Part shown: one piece after another, positions 1 through 8,680 of the stretch
Layout of the letters: each line of letters starts with the position of its first letter
Numbering within the stretch: position 1 is the first letter of the stretch
NCBI GenBank assembly: GCA_023439125.1
Contig: JAEXOU010000009.1
Location: 62,001-126,000, forward strand
Length of the DNA stretch: 64,000 nt
DNA from: Bacillota bacterium
GTDB lineage: Bacteria > Bacillota > Clostridia > Lachnospirales > Lachnospiraceae
Direction: 5' to 3'
Position numbers and translations under genes: made by a program
Notes under the pieces: generated by a model
The model's input: the letters and a program-made list of their open reading frames with translations, nothing else
What the model was told of the DNA's origin: nothing
Databases searched by the model: none

Positions 1-20
1 AGATATACTATGATATACTG

Positions 21-191
21 TCAATGTTCGATTAAATACATAATGATAAAACTGAATCAATCAAGGTTCGAGTTAATACAAAATGATAAAACTAAATCAA
101 TCAAGGTTCGAATTAATATATAATGATAAAACTGAATCATTCAATGTTCGAATTAATACATAATGATAAATGTGAAATCAATCAGTATTCG
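21..191. repeat. Tandem 40-bp repeats upstream of the esterase gene
   Basis: Four consecutive units of 40-41 bp (starting at 21, 61, 101 and 141) plus a partial fifth at 182. Each begins TCAAKGTTCGA and contains AATGATAAA. The array ends at the ribosome site of the gene at 206, so it forms the 5' leader or promoter region. No hairpin is obvious. It may extend upstream of the window by less than one unit. Confidence 0.85.
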
Positions 192-205
192 GAGGAAATT
201 ATAAA

Positions 206-1036
206 ATGGTTTACGAAGTAATTGATATTAAGATTGATGGGTATGATTTAGATACATCAGCACAATTGGAGAGTTATAGGCTTGATCATAAGCACAAAGA
301 GGAGCAAAGGCAATTACGTCCTGCAGTTATTATCTGTCCTGGTGGTGGTTATATTAATCTGTCCAATCGGGAAGCGGAACCAATTGCAATGCGATATTTA
401 GCAGCTGGATATCATGCATTTATACTAAAATATCATGTAGCTCCCGTTCGATACCCAGTAGCTTTATTAGAATTAGCAAGTACGGTAAAATTATTGAGAG
501 ACCATGCATCAGATTGGATGATTGATGAAAATAAAATTATTATAACTGGATTTTCAGCAGGAGGTCATCTTGCGGCTAGTCTTGCTTGTTTCTGGAATAA
601 AGAATTTTTAGCAGATATTTTAAATACCACAAATGATAGAATTAAGCCAAATGGCTGCATCTTAAGTTATCCTGTCATTACATCAGGTGAGTTCGCACAC
701 CGAGGTACTTTGGAACATTTACTTGGAGATAATGAGGAATTATTAGAGCAGGTTTCATTAGAAAAGCAAGTAAGTAAGGATACACCACCAATCTTTCTTT
801 GGCATACACTTGCTGATGGTAGTGTTCCGGTTGAGAACTCATTGTTGTTTGTTATGGCATTGAGAAAATATAACATATCAACAGAATTTCATATGTATCC
901 ATTGGGTGGACATGGACTGGCTTTAGCAAACGAAGAAACCCAGACTGAAAAAGGTGATAAGATTTTTGAAGAATGCCAAGGCTGGATTGATATGGCAATC
1001 CGCTGGATTCGTAAATTGGGAGGAGAACAATGTTAG
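206..1036 (+). CDS. Alpha/beta hydrolase (esterase, BD-FAE-like)
   Basis: A 276-residue cytoplasmic alpha/beta hydrolase of the esterase/lipase family. The oxyanion-hole region CPGGGY lies at residues 44-49, the nucleophile elbow GFSAGGH at 115-121 (Ser117), a likely acid Asp204 and His236 in GGHGL. Family members hydrolyse short-chain esters, including acetyl groups on xylo-oligosaccharides; the real substrate cannot be read from sequence. An AGGAGG-like site precedes the ATG. The stop overlaps the sufC-like start by 7 bases, so the genes are probably cotranscribed, although an esterase has no known role in iron-sulfur assembly. No signal peptide is visible. Confidence 0.85.
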   Translation: MVYEVIDIKIDGYDLDTSAQLESYRLDHKHKEEQRQLRPAVIICPGGGYINLSNREAEPIAMRYLAAGYHAFILKYHVAPVRYPVALLELASTVKLLRDHASDWMIDENKIIITGFSAGGHLAASLACFWNKEFLADILNTTNDRIKPNGCILSYPVITSGEFAHRGTLEHLLGDNEELLEQVSLEKQVSKDTPPIFLWHTLADGSVPVENSLLFVMALRKYNISTEFHMYPLGGHGLALANEETQTEKGDKIFEECQGWIDMAIRWIRKLGGEQC

Positions 1037-1752
1037 AATTACGCAATATTAATTTTGGAGTAACAGGGACAACATCAAAAGATATATTAAAGGATGTTAA
1101 TCTAACGATTGACGATAATAAGTTTATTGCAATTACAGGACCAAATGGTGGTGGTAAGTCTACTCTGGCAAAAATTATTGTAGGAATTGAGCAACCATGT
1201 TCCGGACAAATTTTATTGGATGGAGAAGATATAACCAATTTAACGATTACAGAGCGTGCAAAAAAGGGAATTGGTTTTGCTTTTCAACAGCCAGTACGCT
1301 TTAAGGGGATAACAGTGAAAGACTTAATTACATTAGCTGCTGGTAGTAATATCAATACAGCAAAAGCGTGTGAATATTTATCTGAAGTTGGATTATGTGC
1401 AAAAGACTACATTAACCGTGAAGTCAATGCCAGCCTATCTGGTGGAGAGCTAAAGCGAATCGAAATCGCCACAATTCTTGCAAGAAAGACTAGAATTTCT
1501 GTATTTGATGAACCAGAGGCTGGAATTGATTTATGGAGCTTTAACAATTTAATACGTGTATTTGAGAAAATGCACCAAGAGATCCACGGTTCGATTGTCA
1601 TTATTTCACATCAGGAGCGTATACTTAATATAGCAGATCAGATTATTGTTATTGCTGATGGTAAAATTGTCGATGCAGATGAAAAGGACAAGATTTTACC
1701 GAAACTTTTGAATGAAAAACCAAATTGTAAATTCTATCAGGGGGAGGCATAA
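1030..1752 (+). CDS. sufC: SufC-like ATPase (Fe-S cluster assembly)
   Basis: ABC-type ATPase of 240 residues. Walker A GPNGGGKST is at 37-45, signature LSGGE at 136-140, Walker B ending DEPEAGID at 160-167, and the H-loop His at about 194. The DEPEAGID form and the following sufB-like gene place it in the SufC group, which works in the cytosol with SufB/SufD scaffolds rather than in transport. Only one scaffold gene follows, and sufS, sufU and sufE are absent nearby. This matches the minimal two-gene C-B systems of anaerobes and archaea (SMS type), an inference from gene order. Confidence 0.88.
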   Translation: MLELRNINFGVTGTTSKDILKDVNLTIDDNKFIAITGPNGGGKSTLAKIIVGIEQPCSGQILLDGEDITNLTITERAKKGIGFAFQQPVRFKGITVKDLITLAAGSNINTAKACEYLSEVGLCAKDYINREVNASLSGGELKRIEIATILARKTRISVFDEPEAGIDLWSFNNLIRVFEKMHQEIHGSIVIISHQERILNIADQIIVIADGKIVDADEKDKILPKLLNEKPNCKFYQGEA

Positions 1753-1755
1753 ATC

Positions 1756-2673
1756 ATGGATGCAATACAAAAGGAATTGTTAGCTCAAGTCGCTGGTCTT
1801 CATGAAGTACCTCAAGGAGCATATAACTTAAGAGTGAATGGTGAGGGTGCTGGACGTAAAACGACAGAACATATTGATATTGTAACAAAGACAGACAAAC
1901 CTGGCATTGATATCATTATTAAACCAGGAACAAAGAATGAAAGTGTTCATATTCCAGTCGTTTTAAGCCAAAGTGGATTGAATGAGATGGTTTATAATGA
2001 TTTTTACATTGGTGAAGATAGTGATGTAACAATTGTTGCTGGTTGTGGTATTCATAACTGTGGAGATCAGAAATCAGAGCATGATGGAATTCATAGTTTC
2101 TTTGTTGGAAAGAATGCAAAAGTAAAGTACATTGAGAAGCATTATGGAAGTGGAGATGGAAGTGGAGAACGTATTCTAAATCCTCAAACGATTGTCAGTA
2201 TGGAGGAAGGCAGTTATATGGAGATGGACACAGTGCAGATCAAAGGTGTCGATTCCACGATTCGTACAACAAAAGCTACGTTAGGCGATAAAGCTACTTT
2301 AGTTATTAAAGAAAAGATTATGACGCATGGAAAGCAGTTTGCAAAAACTGATTTTGAAGTGAACTTAGATGGTGAAGGTTGTGGAGCGAATGTGATTTCT
2401 CGTTCCGTAGCGAAAAACGAATCTCATCAGATATTTTTATCAAAGATTAATGGTAATAATAAATGTTATGGACATACAGAATGTGATGCTATTTTAATGG
2501 ATCAAGGTAGTGTAAGTGCAATACCAGAAATCACTGCAAACCATATTGAAGCTAGCTTAATTCATGAGGCAGCCATCGGTAAAATTGCGGGAGAACAAAT
2601 CATTAAGTTAATGACACTTGGTTTGACAGAATCAGAAGCAGAAGCACAGATCGTCAATGGATTCTTAAAATAG
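1756..2673 (+). CDS. sufB: SufB/SufD-like Fe-S scaffold protein
   Basis: A 305-residue SufB/SufD-family scaffold that should pair with the SufC-like ATPase three bases upstream. It is much shorter than classical SufB (about 470 residues) and lacks most of the N-terminal region. The C-terminal beta-helix core is kept, including the conserved stretch NHIEASLIHEAAIG near residue 265, where family members place cluster-binding and dimer-interface residues. A GGGGGAGG ribosome site precedes the ATG. With no second scaffold gene, a homodimer is likely. It is also consistent with the SmsB short form. Confidence 0.85.
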   Translation: MDAIQKELLAQVAGLHEVPQGAYNLRVNGEGAGRKTTEHIDIVTKTDKPGIDIIIKPGTKNESVHIPVVLSQSGLNEMVYNDFYIGEDSDVTIVAGCGIHNCGDQKSEHDGIHSFFVGKNAKVKYIEKHYGSGDGSGERILNPQTIVSMEEGSYMEMDTVQIKGVDSTIRTTKATLGDKATLVIKEKIMTHGKQFAKTDFEVNLDGEGCGANVISRSVAKNESHQIFLSKINGNNKCYGHTECDAILMDQGSVSAIPEITANHIEASLIHEAAIGKIAGEQIIKLMTLGLTESEAEAQIVNGFLK

Positions 2674-2682
2674 TTGGAAGCA

Positions 2683-3272
2683 GGTGTCAAAAGTACTTAA
2701 GGAAGAAGTCCGACTTCATTTTGCACAAGAAAAAAGTTATGAGAATGGGATGACAAACATAATTTATCCGCAACACGCTTTCGCTTGAATGAAGCCGTAA
2801 CGGTACGTAAGGGCCTAAAATACAGGCCCCAAGTACCGACGACTTCATAACAGTTGCTGCTAAATCATGTTTGTCATCCCTTTTTTAGCAAGTCTACTGA
2901 TGTGCAAAATGGCGATTGAGGTTAAAGAAAAGTACTTAAGGAAGAAGTCTGATGCCATTTTACACAAGGGAATGTTAGGAATATGGGATAACAAACATAA
3001 TTTATCCGCAACACACATTCGCTTGAATGAAGCCGTAACGGTACGTAAGGGCCTAAAATACAGGCCCCAAGTACCGACGACTTCATAACAGTTGCTGCTA
3101 AATTATGTTTGACATCCCATTTTTAGCAAGGTTATTAAAGTGCAAAATGACGAATGAAGTTATAGAGTACTTTTGAAACAAGTCTGACGTCATTTTGCAC
3201 AGGGGAATGTTAAGAAAAAGGGATGACAAACATAATTTATCCGCAACATGCTTTCGCTTGAATGAAGCCGTA
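2683..3272. repeat. Three adjacent copies of a ~250-bp hairpin repeat
   Basis: Two complete copies (2683-2938 and 2929-3172) and a truncated third (3173-3272) fill the space before the ABC operon. Each full copy has nested inverted arms: AAAAGTACTT with AAGTACTTTT, CATTTTGCACA with TGTGCAAAATG, GGGATGACAAACATAATTTA with its complement, and an inner GGTAC..GGGCCT with AGGCCC..GTACC around a short loop. Other copies lie at 6855-7106, 9370-9632 and 24690-24878, with remnants at 13185-13246 and 16018-16073. They look like miniature inverted-repeat or REP-type elements. They carry no believable gene. Confidence 0.85.
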
Positions 3273-3287
3273 ATTTTAATATTTCTA

Positions 3288-3350
3288 TTGACAAAGGAAC
3301 GTAACTAGCATATATTGAGTTTAGATATTTAGATAAATGTCTAAATATCT
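3288..3350 (+). promoter_or_regulatory. Promoter and palindromic operator of the ABC/sdpRI operon
   Basis: A near-consensus promoter: TTGACA at 3288-3293, a 17-base spacer and TATATT at 3311-3316. Directly downstream are perfect 11-bp inverted arms AGATATTTAGA (3323-3333) and TCTAAATATCT (3340-3350), separated by 6 bases and overlapping the expected start of transcription. The operon encodes an ArsR-family SdpR-like repressor, and this family binds AT-rich palindromes of this kind, so autorepression is the likely use. Confidence 0.7.
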
Positions 3351-3431
3351 AAATAAACAGAATGGATTAAGGAATGGCAGTGCGATTAATATGAGGAATA
3401 GTTTATAAATTGATTATGATAGGAGGATATT

Positions 3432-4142
3432 ATGTTATCAATTAAGAATTTTTCTAAAACTTATAAGGGAGATAAAAAAGCAGTTGAAAACTTGAGCCTT
3501 GAGGTTGAGGCAGGTGATATCTATGGCTTTATTGGACATAATGGGGCTGGAAAAACAACGACTTTACGCGCAGTAGTTGGAGTTCTTGATTTTGAAGAAG
3601 GAACAATAGAAGTAGATGGTGTTAGTATTCAAAAAGATCCTGTTGGCTGTAAGCAAAAGATGGCTTATATACCAGATAATCCAGATTTGTATGAACATCT
3701 AACTGGTATTCAGTACTTAAACTTTATTGGGGACCTCTTTCATGTATCGAAAAAGGATCGACAAAATCGAATTAAAAAGTATGCAGATTTACTTGAGATA
3801 ACTGTGAATCTCGGGGATTCGATCGCTTCCTATTCTCATGGAATGAAACAAAAGATTGCGATTATCTCTGCATTGATTCATGAACCTAAATTATTCATAA
3901 TGGATGAACCTTTCGTTGGTTTGGACCCAAAAGCATCTCACGCATTAAAAGAGGTTATGAAGGAGATGTGTGCAAAGGGAACATCAATCTTTTTTTCAAC
4001 GCATGTACTTGAAGTTGCAGAAAAGCTTTGTAACAAGATTGCGATCATTAAGGGTGGCAAACTGATTGCATCCGGATTGACGAAGGATGTAATAGGGAAT
4101 AAGAGCTTAGAAGATGTATTTTTAGAACTCGTGAATGAATAG
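3432..4142 (+). CDS. ABC exporter ATP-binding protein
   Basis: A 236-residue ABC ATPase. Walker A GHNGAGKTT is at 35-43, a degenerate signature SHGMKQK near residue 136, and Walker B with MDEPFVGLDP follows. The similarity is to bacitracin/antimicrobial-type (BcrA/YxlF-like) export ATPases. AGGAGG stands seven bases before the ATG. It is the first gene of an operon with the permease (10-bp gap), an ArsR-type repressor and an SdpI-like immunity protein, so export of or protection from a toxic peptide is plausible. The substrate is unknown. Confidence 0.88.
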   Translation: MLSIKNFSKTYKGDKKAVENLSLEVEAGDIYGFIGHNGAGKTTTLRAVVGVLDFEEGTIEVDGVSIQKDPVGCKQKMAYIPDNPDLYEHLTGIQYLNFIGDLFHVSKKDRQNRIKKYADLLEITVNLGDSIASYSHGMKQKIAIISALIHEPKLFIMDEPFVGLDPKASHALKEVMKEMCAKGTSIFFSTHVLEVAEKLCNKIAIIKGGKLIASGLTKDVIGNKSLEDVFLELVNE

Positions 4143-4151
4143 GAGGCTTCT

Positions 4152-5738
4152 ATGAAACAAATTTTAGTATTAACACGTATGCAGCTTGGGTCTGCATTAG
4201 ATTTTCTTAATATGGGACATAAGAAGGATCGAAAGAAGAATGTTAGTACAGCACTAATCCTCTTTTTAGGGGCACTACTATTTGCATTTATTTCAGGTTC
4301 TTATTGCTTTGGAATGGGTATGGCGATGAAACAGGTCGGCCAACTTGATGTGCTACCGGGATTTTTCATGGCAGCAACTTGTATCGTTATGTTGATTACC
4401 TCGGTATACAAGGCGAAAGGAGTTTTGTTTGGTTTTAAAGATTATGATATGTTAATGTCTTTACCAGTGAAGGCATCTAAGATCGTAGCCAGTCGATTGC
4501 TTCAGCTTTATATTATTAATATGGTATTCGCAGTGGGAATGATGGTTCCATGTTATGTTGTTTATGGTATTTTAGCAAAACCCAATCCAATGTTTTATGT
4601 GTATGCAATGATTGCATTGTTATTTATCCCTTTGATACCAATTGTTATAGCCTCGATTATTGGCGTAACTTTTGGGTATATCAGCAGTCATTTTAAATAT
4701 AGTAATATGGTGAATACGGTTATCATGTTATTAGCGGTTTTTGTGTTTGCTTTTGGAACTATGAGTGTTCAAGATGAATCACAAATTATAGAGATCGGAA
4801 CGATGTTTCGAGATAAAATGAATTCCATTTACCCACTGGCTCGCTGGTTTAATGAAGCTGTAATTCATTTTGATCTGATCTATTTCTTAGCATTTATTGT
4901 CTGTTCCTTGTTAGCATTTCTAGCTTTTTCTGTCGTATTGGGATCTTGTTTTAAAAAATTGAACACATCGATTAGTGCAGTTACCTCTGGAAAGAAGTAC
5001 ACAATGAAAGAGCTAAAACAAACTAGCGCTTTAGGAGCTCTCTATAAAAAAGAAGCAAAACGTTATTTTACATGTTCAATCTATATATTCAATACTGGAT
5101 TTGCGTTACTACTAATGCTAATTGCTGCGGTTGGGATTCAAGTTGCAAAAATTGATCAGATTGATCTAATGGTTAATACTCCACAAATTGCACATTTAGT
5201 AAGAAGCTTTTTACCATATATGATCGGAATTATGGTTTGGATGTGTGCGATATCTGCAAGTTCTATTTCACTAGAAGGTAAAAATCTGTGGATATTAAAA
5301 TCGGCGCCTATCGATGTTAAAACGATATTTCGATCAAAAATACTATTTCATATAAGTTTAACGATACCAACAGCTGTTATCATGGCAGTATCAATGATGA
5401 TTAAATTTAGATCCACTGGTATAGAAGTTATCTTAACTCTTTTGCTGTCAATCGCTTATTGCTATTTTAGTGCAGTGTTTGGACTTTTCATTAATTTGAA
5501 ATTTCCACTCATGGATTGGAAGAATGAGACGGTTGTTGTCAAGCAAAGTGTTGCTTCTTTAGTCGCAATTATGAGTGGCTTGGTTTTTGTTGGTATTCCA
5601 GTAGGATTGGCTTTTGCTATTCCAGAGGCAAATATTAATATGGTTTCAATGATTACATTAGTTATGATAATTTTAGGATGTGCACTTTTAGAAAGTTATA
5701 TCAATAAGAATGGAGAACGAATTATTGAAAAGCTTTAA
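4152..5738 (+). CDS. ABC exporter permease, multi-pass membrane protein
   Basis: A 528-residue membrane protein with roughly 12 hydrophobic segments, including residues around 35-60, 75-100, 115-145, 155-180 and 185-210, and a similar second half from about 300. It contains the stretch DYDMLMSLPVKASKI, typical of clostridial ABC-2-like exporters with two fused membrane halves. It follows the ATPase gene by 9 bases, with an AGGAGG ribosome site. With that ATPase it should form an efflux pump in the cytoplasmic membrane; the cargo is not identifiable. Confidence 0.82.
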   Translation: MKQILVLTRMQLGSALDFLNMGHKKDRKKNVSTALILFLGALLFAFISGSYCFGMGMAMKQVGQLDVLPGFFMAATCIVMLITSVYKAKGVLFGFKDYDMLMSLPVKASKIVASRLLQLYIINMVFAVGMMVPCYVVYGILAKPNPMFYVYAMIALLFIPLIPIVIASIIGVTFGYISSHFKYSNMVNTVIMLLAVFVFAFGTMSVQDESQIIEIGTMFRDKMNSIYPLARWFNEAVIHFDLIYFLAFIVCSLLAFLAFSVVLGSCFKKLNTSISAVTSGKKYTMKELKQTSALGALYKKEAKRYFTCSIYIFNTGFALLLMLIAAVGIQVAKIDQIDLMVNTPQIAHLVRSFLPYMIGIMVWMCAISASSISLEGKNLWILKSAPIDVKTIFRSKILFHISLTIPTAVIMAVSMMIKFRSTGIEVILTLLLSIAYCYFSAVFGLFINLKFPLMDWKNETVVVKQSVASLVAIMSGLVFVGIPVGLAFAIPEANINMVSMITLVMIILGCALLESYINKNGERIIEKL

Positions 5739-5749
5739 GGAGGTATTAA

Positions 5750-6055
5750 GTGAACGATGTATTTAAAGCACTTGCTGATCCAACAAGAAGAAAAATTTTA
5801 GAGTTATTAGCAAGCAGTGATAAAAATGCTGGAGAGATTGCGGACTATTTTCATATCACAAAGCCCTCCATCAGTCATCATCTCTCCATTTTAAAAAATG
5901 CCGAATTGATTGTAGATCATCGAAAAGGACAAAATATTGTGTATTCTTTAAATACAACTGTGTTTCAGGATATGGTGAAATGGTTTTTTGATGTTACAAA
6001 ACGTACAGATGATAAACAAGAGGATAAAATAGACGATGGAAATAATGATGCCTAA
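5750..6055 (+). CDS. sdpR: ArsR-family repressor, SdpR-like
   Basis: A 101-residue winged-helix regulator of the ArsR family. It opens FKALADPTRRKILELL, followed by the recognition helix ITKPSISHHLSILKNAELI, the SdpR-type signature. No metal-binding cysteine motif (ELCVCDL) is present, so it is not an arsenic sensor. The start is GTG, supported by AAGGAGGT 6 bases upstream. It lies between the exporter genes and the SdpI-like gene, as sdpR precedes sdpI in Bacillus. It probably represses the operon through the palindrome at 3323-3350. The tail after about residue 85 is acidic. Confidence 0.85.
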   Translation: MNDVFKALADPTRRKILELLASSDKNAGEIADYFHITKPSISHHLSILKNAELIVDHRKGQNIVYSLNTTVFQDMVKWFFDVTKRTDDKQEDKIDDGNNDA

Positions 6056-6106
6056 CAGCTAGAAGGTACACTTTCAACATATTAAATAGAAAAGGATGTT
6101 TATTTT

Positions 6107-6748
6107 ATGAAAGAGAAAAGACAGTTTATTACGATACCCTTAGTAGTGTCAATCCTATCATTTATAGCCGGTTCAATCAGTTATTTCTTTATAAAAGATC
6201 AAATTCCGATTCACTGGAATAGCAATTGGAAAGTTGATCGTACTGTACCAAGAGAGATGGTTTTCTTAATCAGTGCACTTCCATTGGCACTGTATCTACT
6301 ACTAGGTACAAAGAAGAATGTGATAACGTCTGCGAAAGGTAACCGAATCTCAGTGATTGCATGTACTTACTTATTAGTTGGCGTACAATGGATATCAATT
6401 GCTACAGCACTCAAGGTGAAAATAAATATGGAGTTAGTTATTCCATGTATGATTGGTGTCTTTTTTATGATTATTGGTAATTTCATGCCGACGATATCAA
6501 GAAATCGTATGGTTGGATTTCGAACTCCATGGTCTGTAAGGAGTGACCTGAGCTGGAAAAAAACGAACCGAATCGGTGGCTATCTAATGAGTATGATCGG
6601 TATTGTATTTATTATCAGTGGTATTTTTCAAAAGAAATTCTTAAACTATATCTCAGTTATAGCATTTGTACTTATTTTAATTGTATGTATATTTATTTCT
6701 TACCATTATTGGAAGATAGATCCTGAACGTAGACGACAAACGAGTTGA
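6107..6748 (+). CDS. sdpI: SdpI-family immunity-like membrane protein
   Basis: A 213-residue membrane protein with about six hydrophobic segments. The N-terminal half has the DUF1648 hallmark PIHWNSNWKVDR. The C-terminal half has the SdpI signature GNFMP..RNRMVGFRTPWSV and W..TNRIGG. In Bacillus subtilis, SdpI protects cells against the SdpC killing peptide and signals by holding SdpR at the membrane. Here the pair sits with an ABC exporter and no sdpABC toxin genes are seen. A role in resistance and signal transduction is therefore inferred, not shown. Confidence 0.83.
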   Translation: MKEKRQFITIPLVVSILSFIAGSISYFFIKDQIPIHWNSNWKVDRTVPREMVFLISALPLALYLLLGTKKNVITSAKGNRISVIACTYLLVGVQWISIATALKVKINMELVIPCMIGVFFMIIGNFMPTISRNRMVGFRTPWSVRSDLSWKKTNRIGGYLMSMIGIVFIISGIFQKKFLNYISVIAFVLILIVCIFISYHYWKIDPERRRQTS

Positions 6749-6766
6749 TAAGCAAAAAAAAGCTCC

Positions 6767-7106
6767 GCAGGATGCGCACTACGCTACGCTACGGCGCTTG
6801 TAAAGTGTTACTCGTGAGAGTGTACGAAGCACACTTTTGCTCAATTAGGATTAGTATGTCAAAAGTACTTTTCTATAATTTCATTCGTCATTTTGCACTC
6901 AATAGACTAAATAAAAATGAGATGACAAACATAATTTAGGAGCACACTGTTATGAAGTCGTCGGTACTTAGGGCCTGTATTTGAGGCCCTTATGTACCGT
7001 TACGAACTTCATTCAAGCGAAAGCGTGTTGCGTATAAATTATGTTTGTCATCCCATTCTCTTAACATTTCAATGTGCAAAATGACGTCAGTCTTCTTTGA
7101 CACTCT
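6767..7106. repeat. Hairpin repeat copy (reverse orientation) with adjoining GC-rich module
   Basis: 6855-7106 is a full copy of the ~250-bp repeat in the orientation opposite to the 2683 copies, with outer end TGTCAAAAGTACTTTT and inner arms pairing ATGACAAACATAATTTA with TAAATTATGTTTGTCAT. Just before it, 6767-6788 carries a 22-base module beginning GCAGGATGCGCACTACG, identical to 24639-24660 next to another copy of the repeat. The interval between sdpI and argH contains no supportable gene. The convergent layout suggests the hairpin may also act as a terminator. Confidence 0.8.
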
Positions 7107-7112
7107 AATCAA

Positions 7113-8483
7113 TTAAGCTAGAAACTGTTCACATGCTTTGATTACTTCTTGCATTGCAAGATTTCCAGGACCACCAATTGTATTTCTCTTTTCAACGCAA
7201 GTCTTTAATGAAATTGCATCGTAAATATCACTTTCAAATACTTGGCTAATTGCTTTTAGTTCTTCGAGAGATAAATCTTCAATGGAACATTTTTTATCAA
7301 TACAAGTGAGTACGAGACGACCAATAATTCCATGAGCATCGCGGAATGCAACGCCATGATTAACAAGATAATCAGCAGCGTCGGTAGCATTTGTAAAACC
7401 ATTCATAGCACTTTTGGCCATAATCTCATGATTAAATTTCATTGTAGAAATCATTCCGGTGAAAAGCTTAATACATCCTTTTACAGTATCGATTGCATCA
7501 AAAGTAAGCTCTTTATCCTCTTGCATATCCTTATTATAAGCAAGTGGTAAGCCTTTCATTGTTGTCAAAATCGACATTAAAGCACCATAAACTCGACCAG
7601 TTTTACCACGAACTAATTCTGCAATGTCTGGATTCTTCTTCTGTGGCATGATGGAGCTACCAGTAGAATAAGCATCATCAATCTCAACAAACTGATATTC
7701 ATTCGAATTCCAGATAATAATTTCCTCACAAAAACGACTTAAATGCATCATAATAGTAGAAAGAGCACTTAACAGTTCAATTACATAATCACGATCGGAT
7801 ACAGAATCCATACTATTTAAAGTGGCACCTGTAAAGTCAAGTAACTGTGCTGTATAGGCACGATCCAAAGGATAGGTAGTTCCAGCGAGTGCACCAGCAC
7901 CAAGTGGACAGTAATTCATTCTTTTATAAATATCTCCTAAACGGTCGTAATCGCGACGAAACATCTCAAAATAAGCGCTTATATGATGTGCTAGTGTAAC
8001 CGGTTGAGCTTTTTGAAGATGTGTAAATCCAGGCATATAGGTACTCGTATTTGCTTTCATAAGTACTAGTAACTCTGAGAGAAGATCTTTTACTAATACC
8101 TTTAATTCATCAATCTCATCGCGAGTATAGAGTTTCATATCAAGTGCAACCTGGTCATTACGGCTTCTTCCTGTATGTAATTTTTTTCCTGTGTCGCCAA
8201 TACGCTCAATCAAATGTGCCTCTACAAAACTATGAATATCTTCATGGGTTCCATCAATCACTAGCAAACCATTCGCAATATCTTCTTTTATACTATTTAA
8301 ACCAGCAATTATTTGATCTTTTTCTACTGGTGTTAAAACTCCCTGCTTACTTAACATCGTAACATGTGCTATGCTGCCTCTAATATCCTGTTCATAAAAT
8401 TTTTGATCAAAGGAAATAGATGCATTGAAATTATGTACCAATTGATTAGTTTCTTTTGTGAAACGACCGCCCCAAAGTTTCAT
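7113..8483 (-). CDS. argH: Argininosuccinate lyase
   Basis: A 456-residue fumarase/aspartase-superfamily enzyme that splits argininosuccinate into arginine and fumarate, the last step of arginine synthesis. Seen motifs: MKLWGGRF at the N terminus, TGRSRND at 104-110, the catalytic-His region THLQKAQP at about 154-161, and the signature GSSIMPQKKNPD at 275-286. The length matches the family (about 460). argG is not adjacent, so the gene appears to be a single unit. A promoter-like TTGCAT-17-TAACAT overlaps the palindrome at 8571-8591, and a GAGGAAAT ribosome site precedes the ATG. Confidence 0.97.
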   Translation of the reverse strand: MKLWGGRFTKETNQLVHNFNASISFDQKFYEQDIRGSIAHVTMLSKQGVLTPVEKDQIIAGLNSIKEDIANGLLVIDGTHEDIHSFVEAHLIERIGDTGKKLHTGRSRNDQVALDMKLYTRDEIDELKVLVKDLLSELLVLMKANTSTYMPGFTHLQKAQPVTLAHHISAYFEMFRRDYDRLGDIYKRMNYCPLGAGALAGTTYPLDRAYTAQLLDFTGATLNSMDSVSDRDYVIELLSALSTIMMHLSRFCEEIIIWNSNEYQFVEIDDAYSTGSSIMPQKKNPDIAELVRGKTGRVYGALMSILTTMKGLPLAYNKDMQEDKELTFDAIDTVKGCIKLFTGMISTMKFNHEIMAKSAMNGFTNATDAADYLVNHGVAFRDAHGIIGRLVLTCIDKKCSIEDLSLEELKAISQVFESDIYDAISLKTCVEKRNTIGGPGNLAMQEVIKACEQFLA

Positions 8484-8570
8484 ATTAATTTCCTCATTTC
8501 TATGTAGTATTTGTAATGACTTAATATGTCATGAATTATCCTTTGTCTATGTTATCGTGTTTTAATAAAG

Positions 8571-8591
8571 AATGCAAGTTGAACTTGCATT
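8571..8591. promoter_or_regulatory. 21-bp perfect palindrome between argH and the CBS-ACT gene
   Basis: The arms AATGCAAGTT and AACTTGCATT flank one central G. On the minus strand, the second TTGCAT of the palindrome can serve as a -35 box, 17 bases before TAACAT, for argH. A repressor bound here would block that promoter. The half-site ATGCAAG loosely recalls Firmicute ArgR/AhrC boxes; the identity of the regulator is inference. Confidence 0.5.
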
Positions 8592-8680
8592 TTACAATGG
8601 AAATAATTATAATCAAATTAACGACAGGTTATGGCTAATATAAAGCCCTGTAATACTATGGCGGGCAGATAGGAGTAGAG

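Noticed and set aside
2867..3088. 73-codon ORF in the intergenic repeats
   Set aside because: It lies wholly within two copies of the hairpin repeat, lacks a ribosome site and changes frame at the copy boundary.
6745..6939. 64-codon ORF after sdpI
   Set aside because: It consists of the GC-rich module and the repeat arm; no ribosome site, and no sequence typical of a protein.
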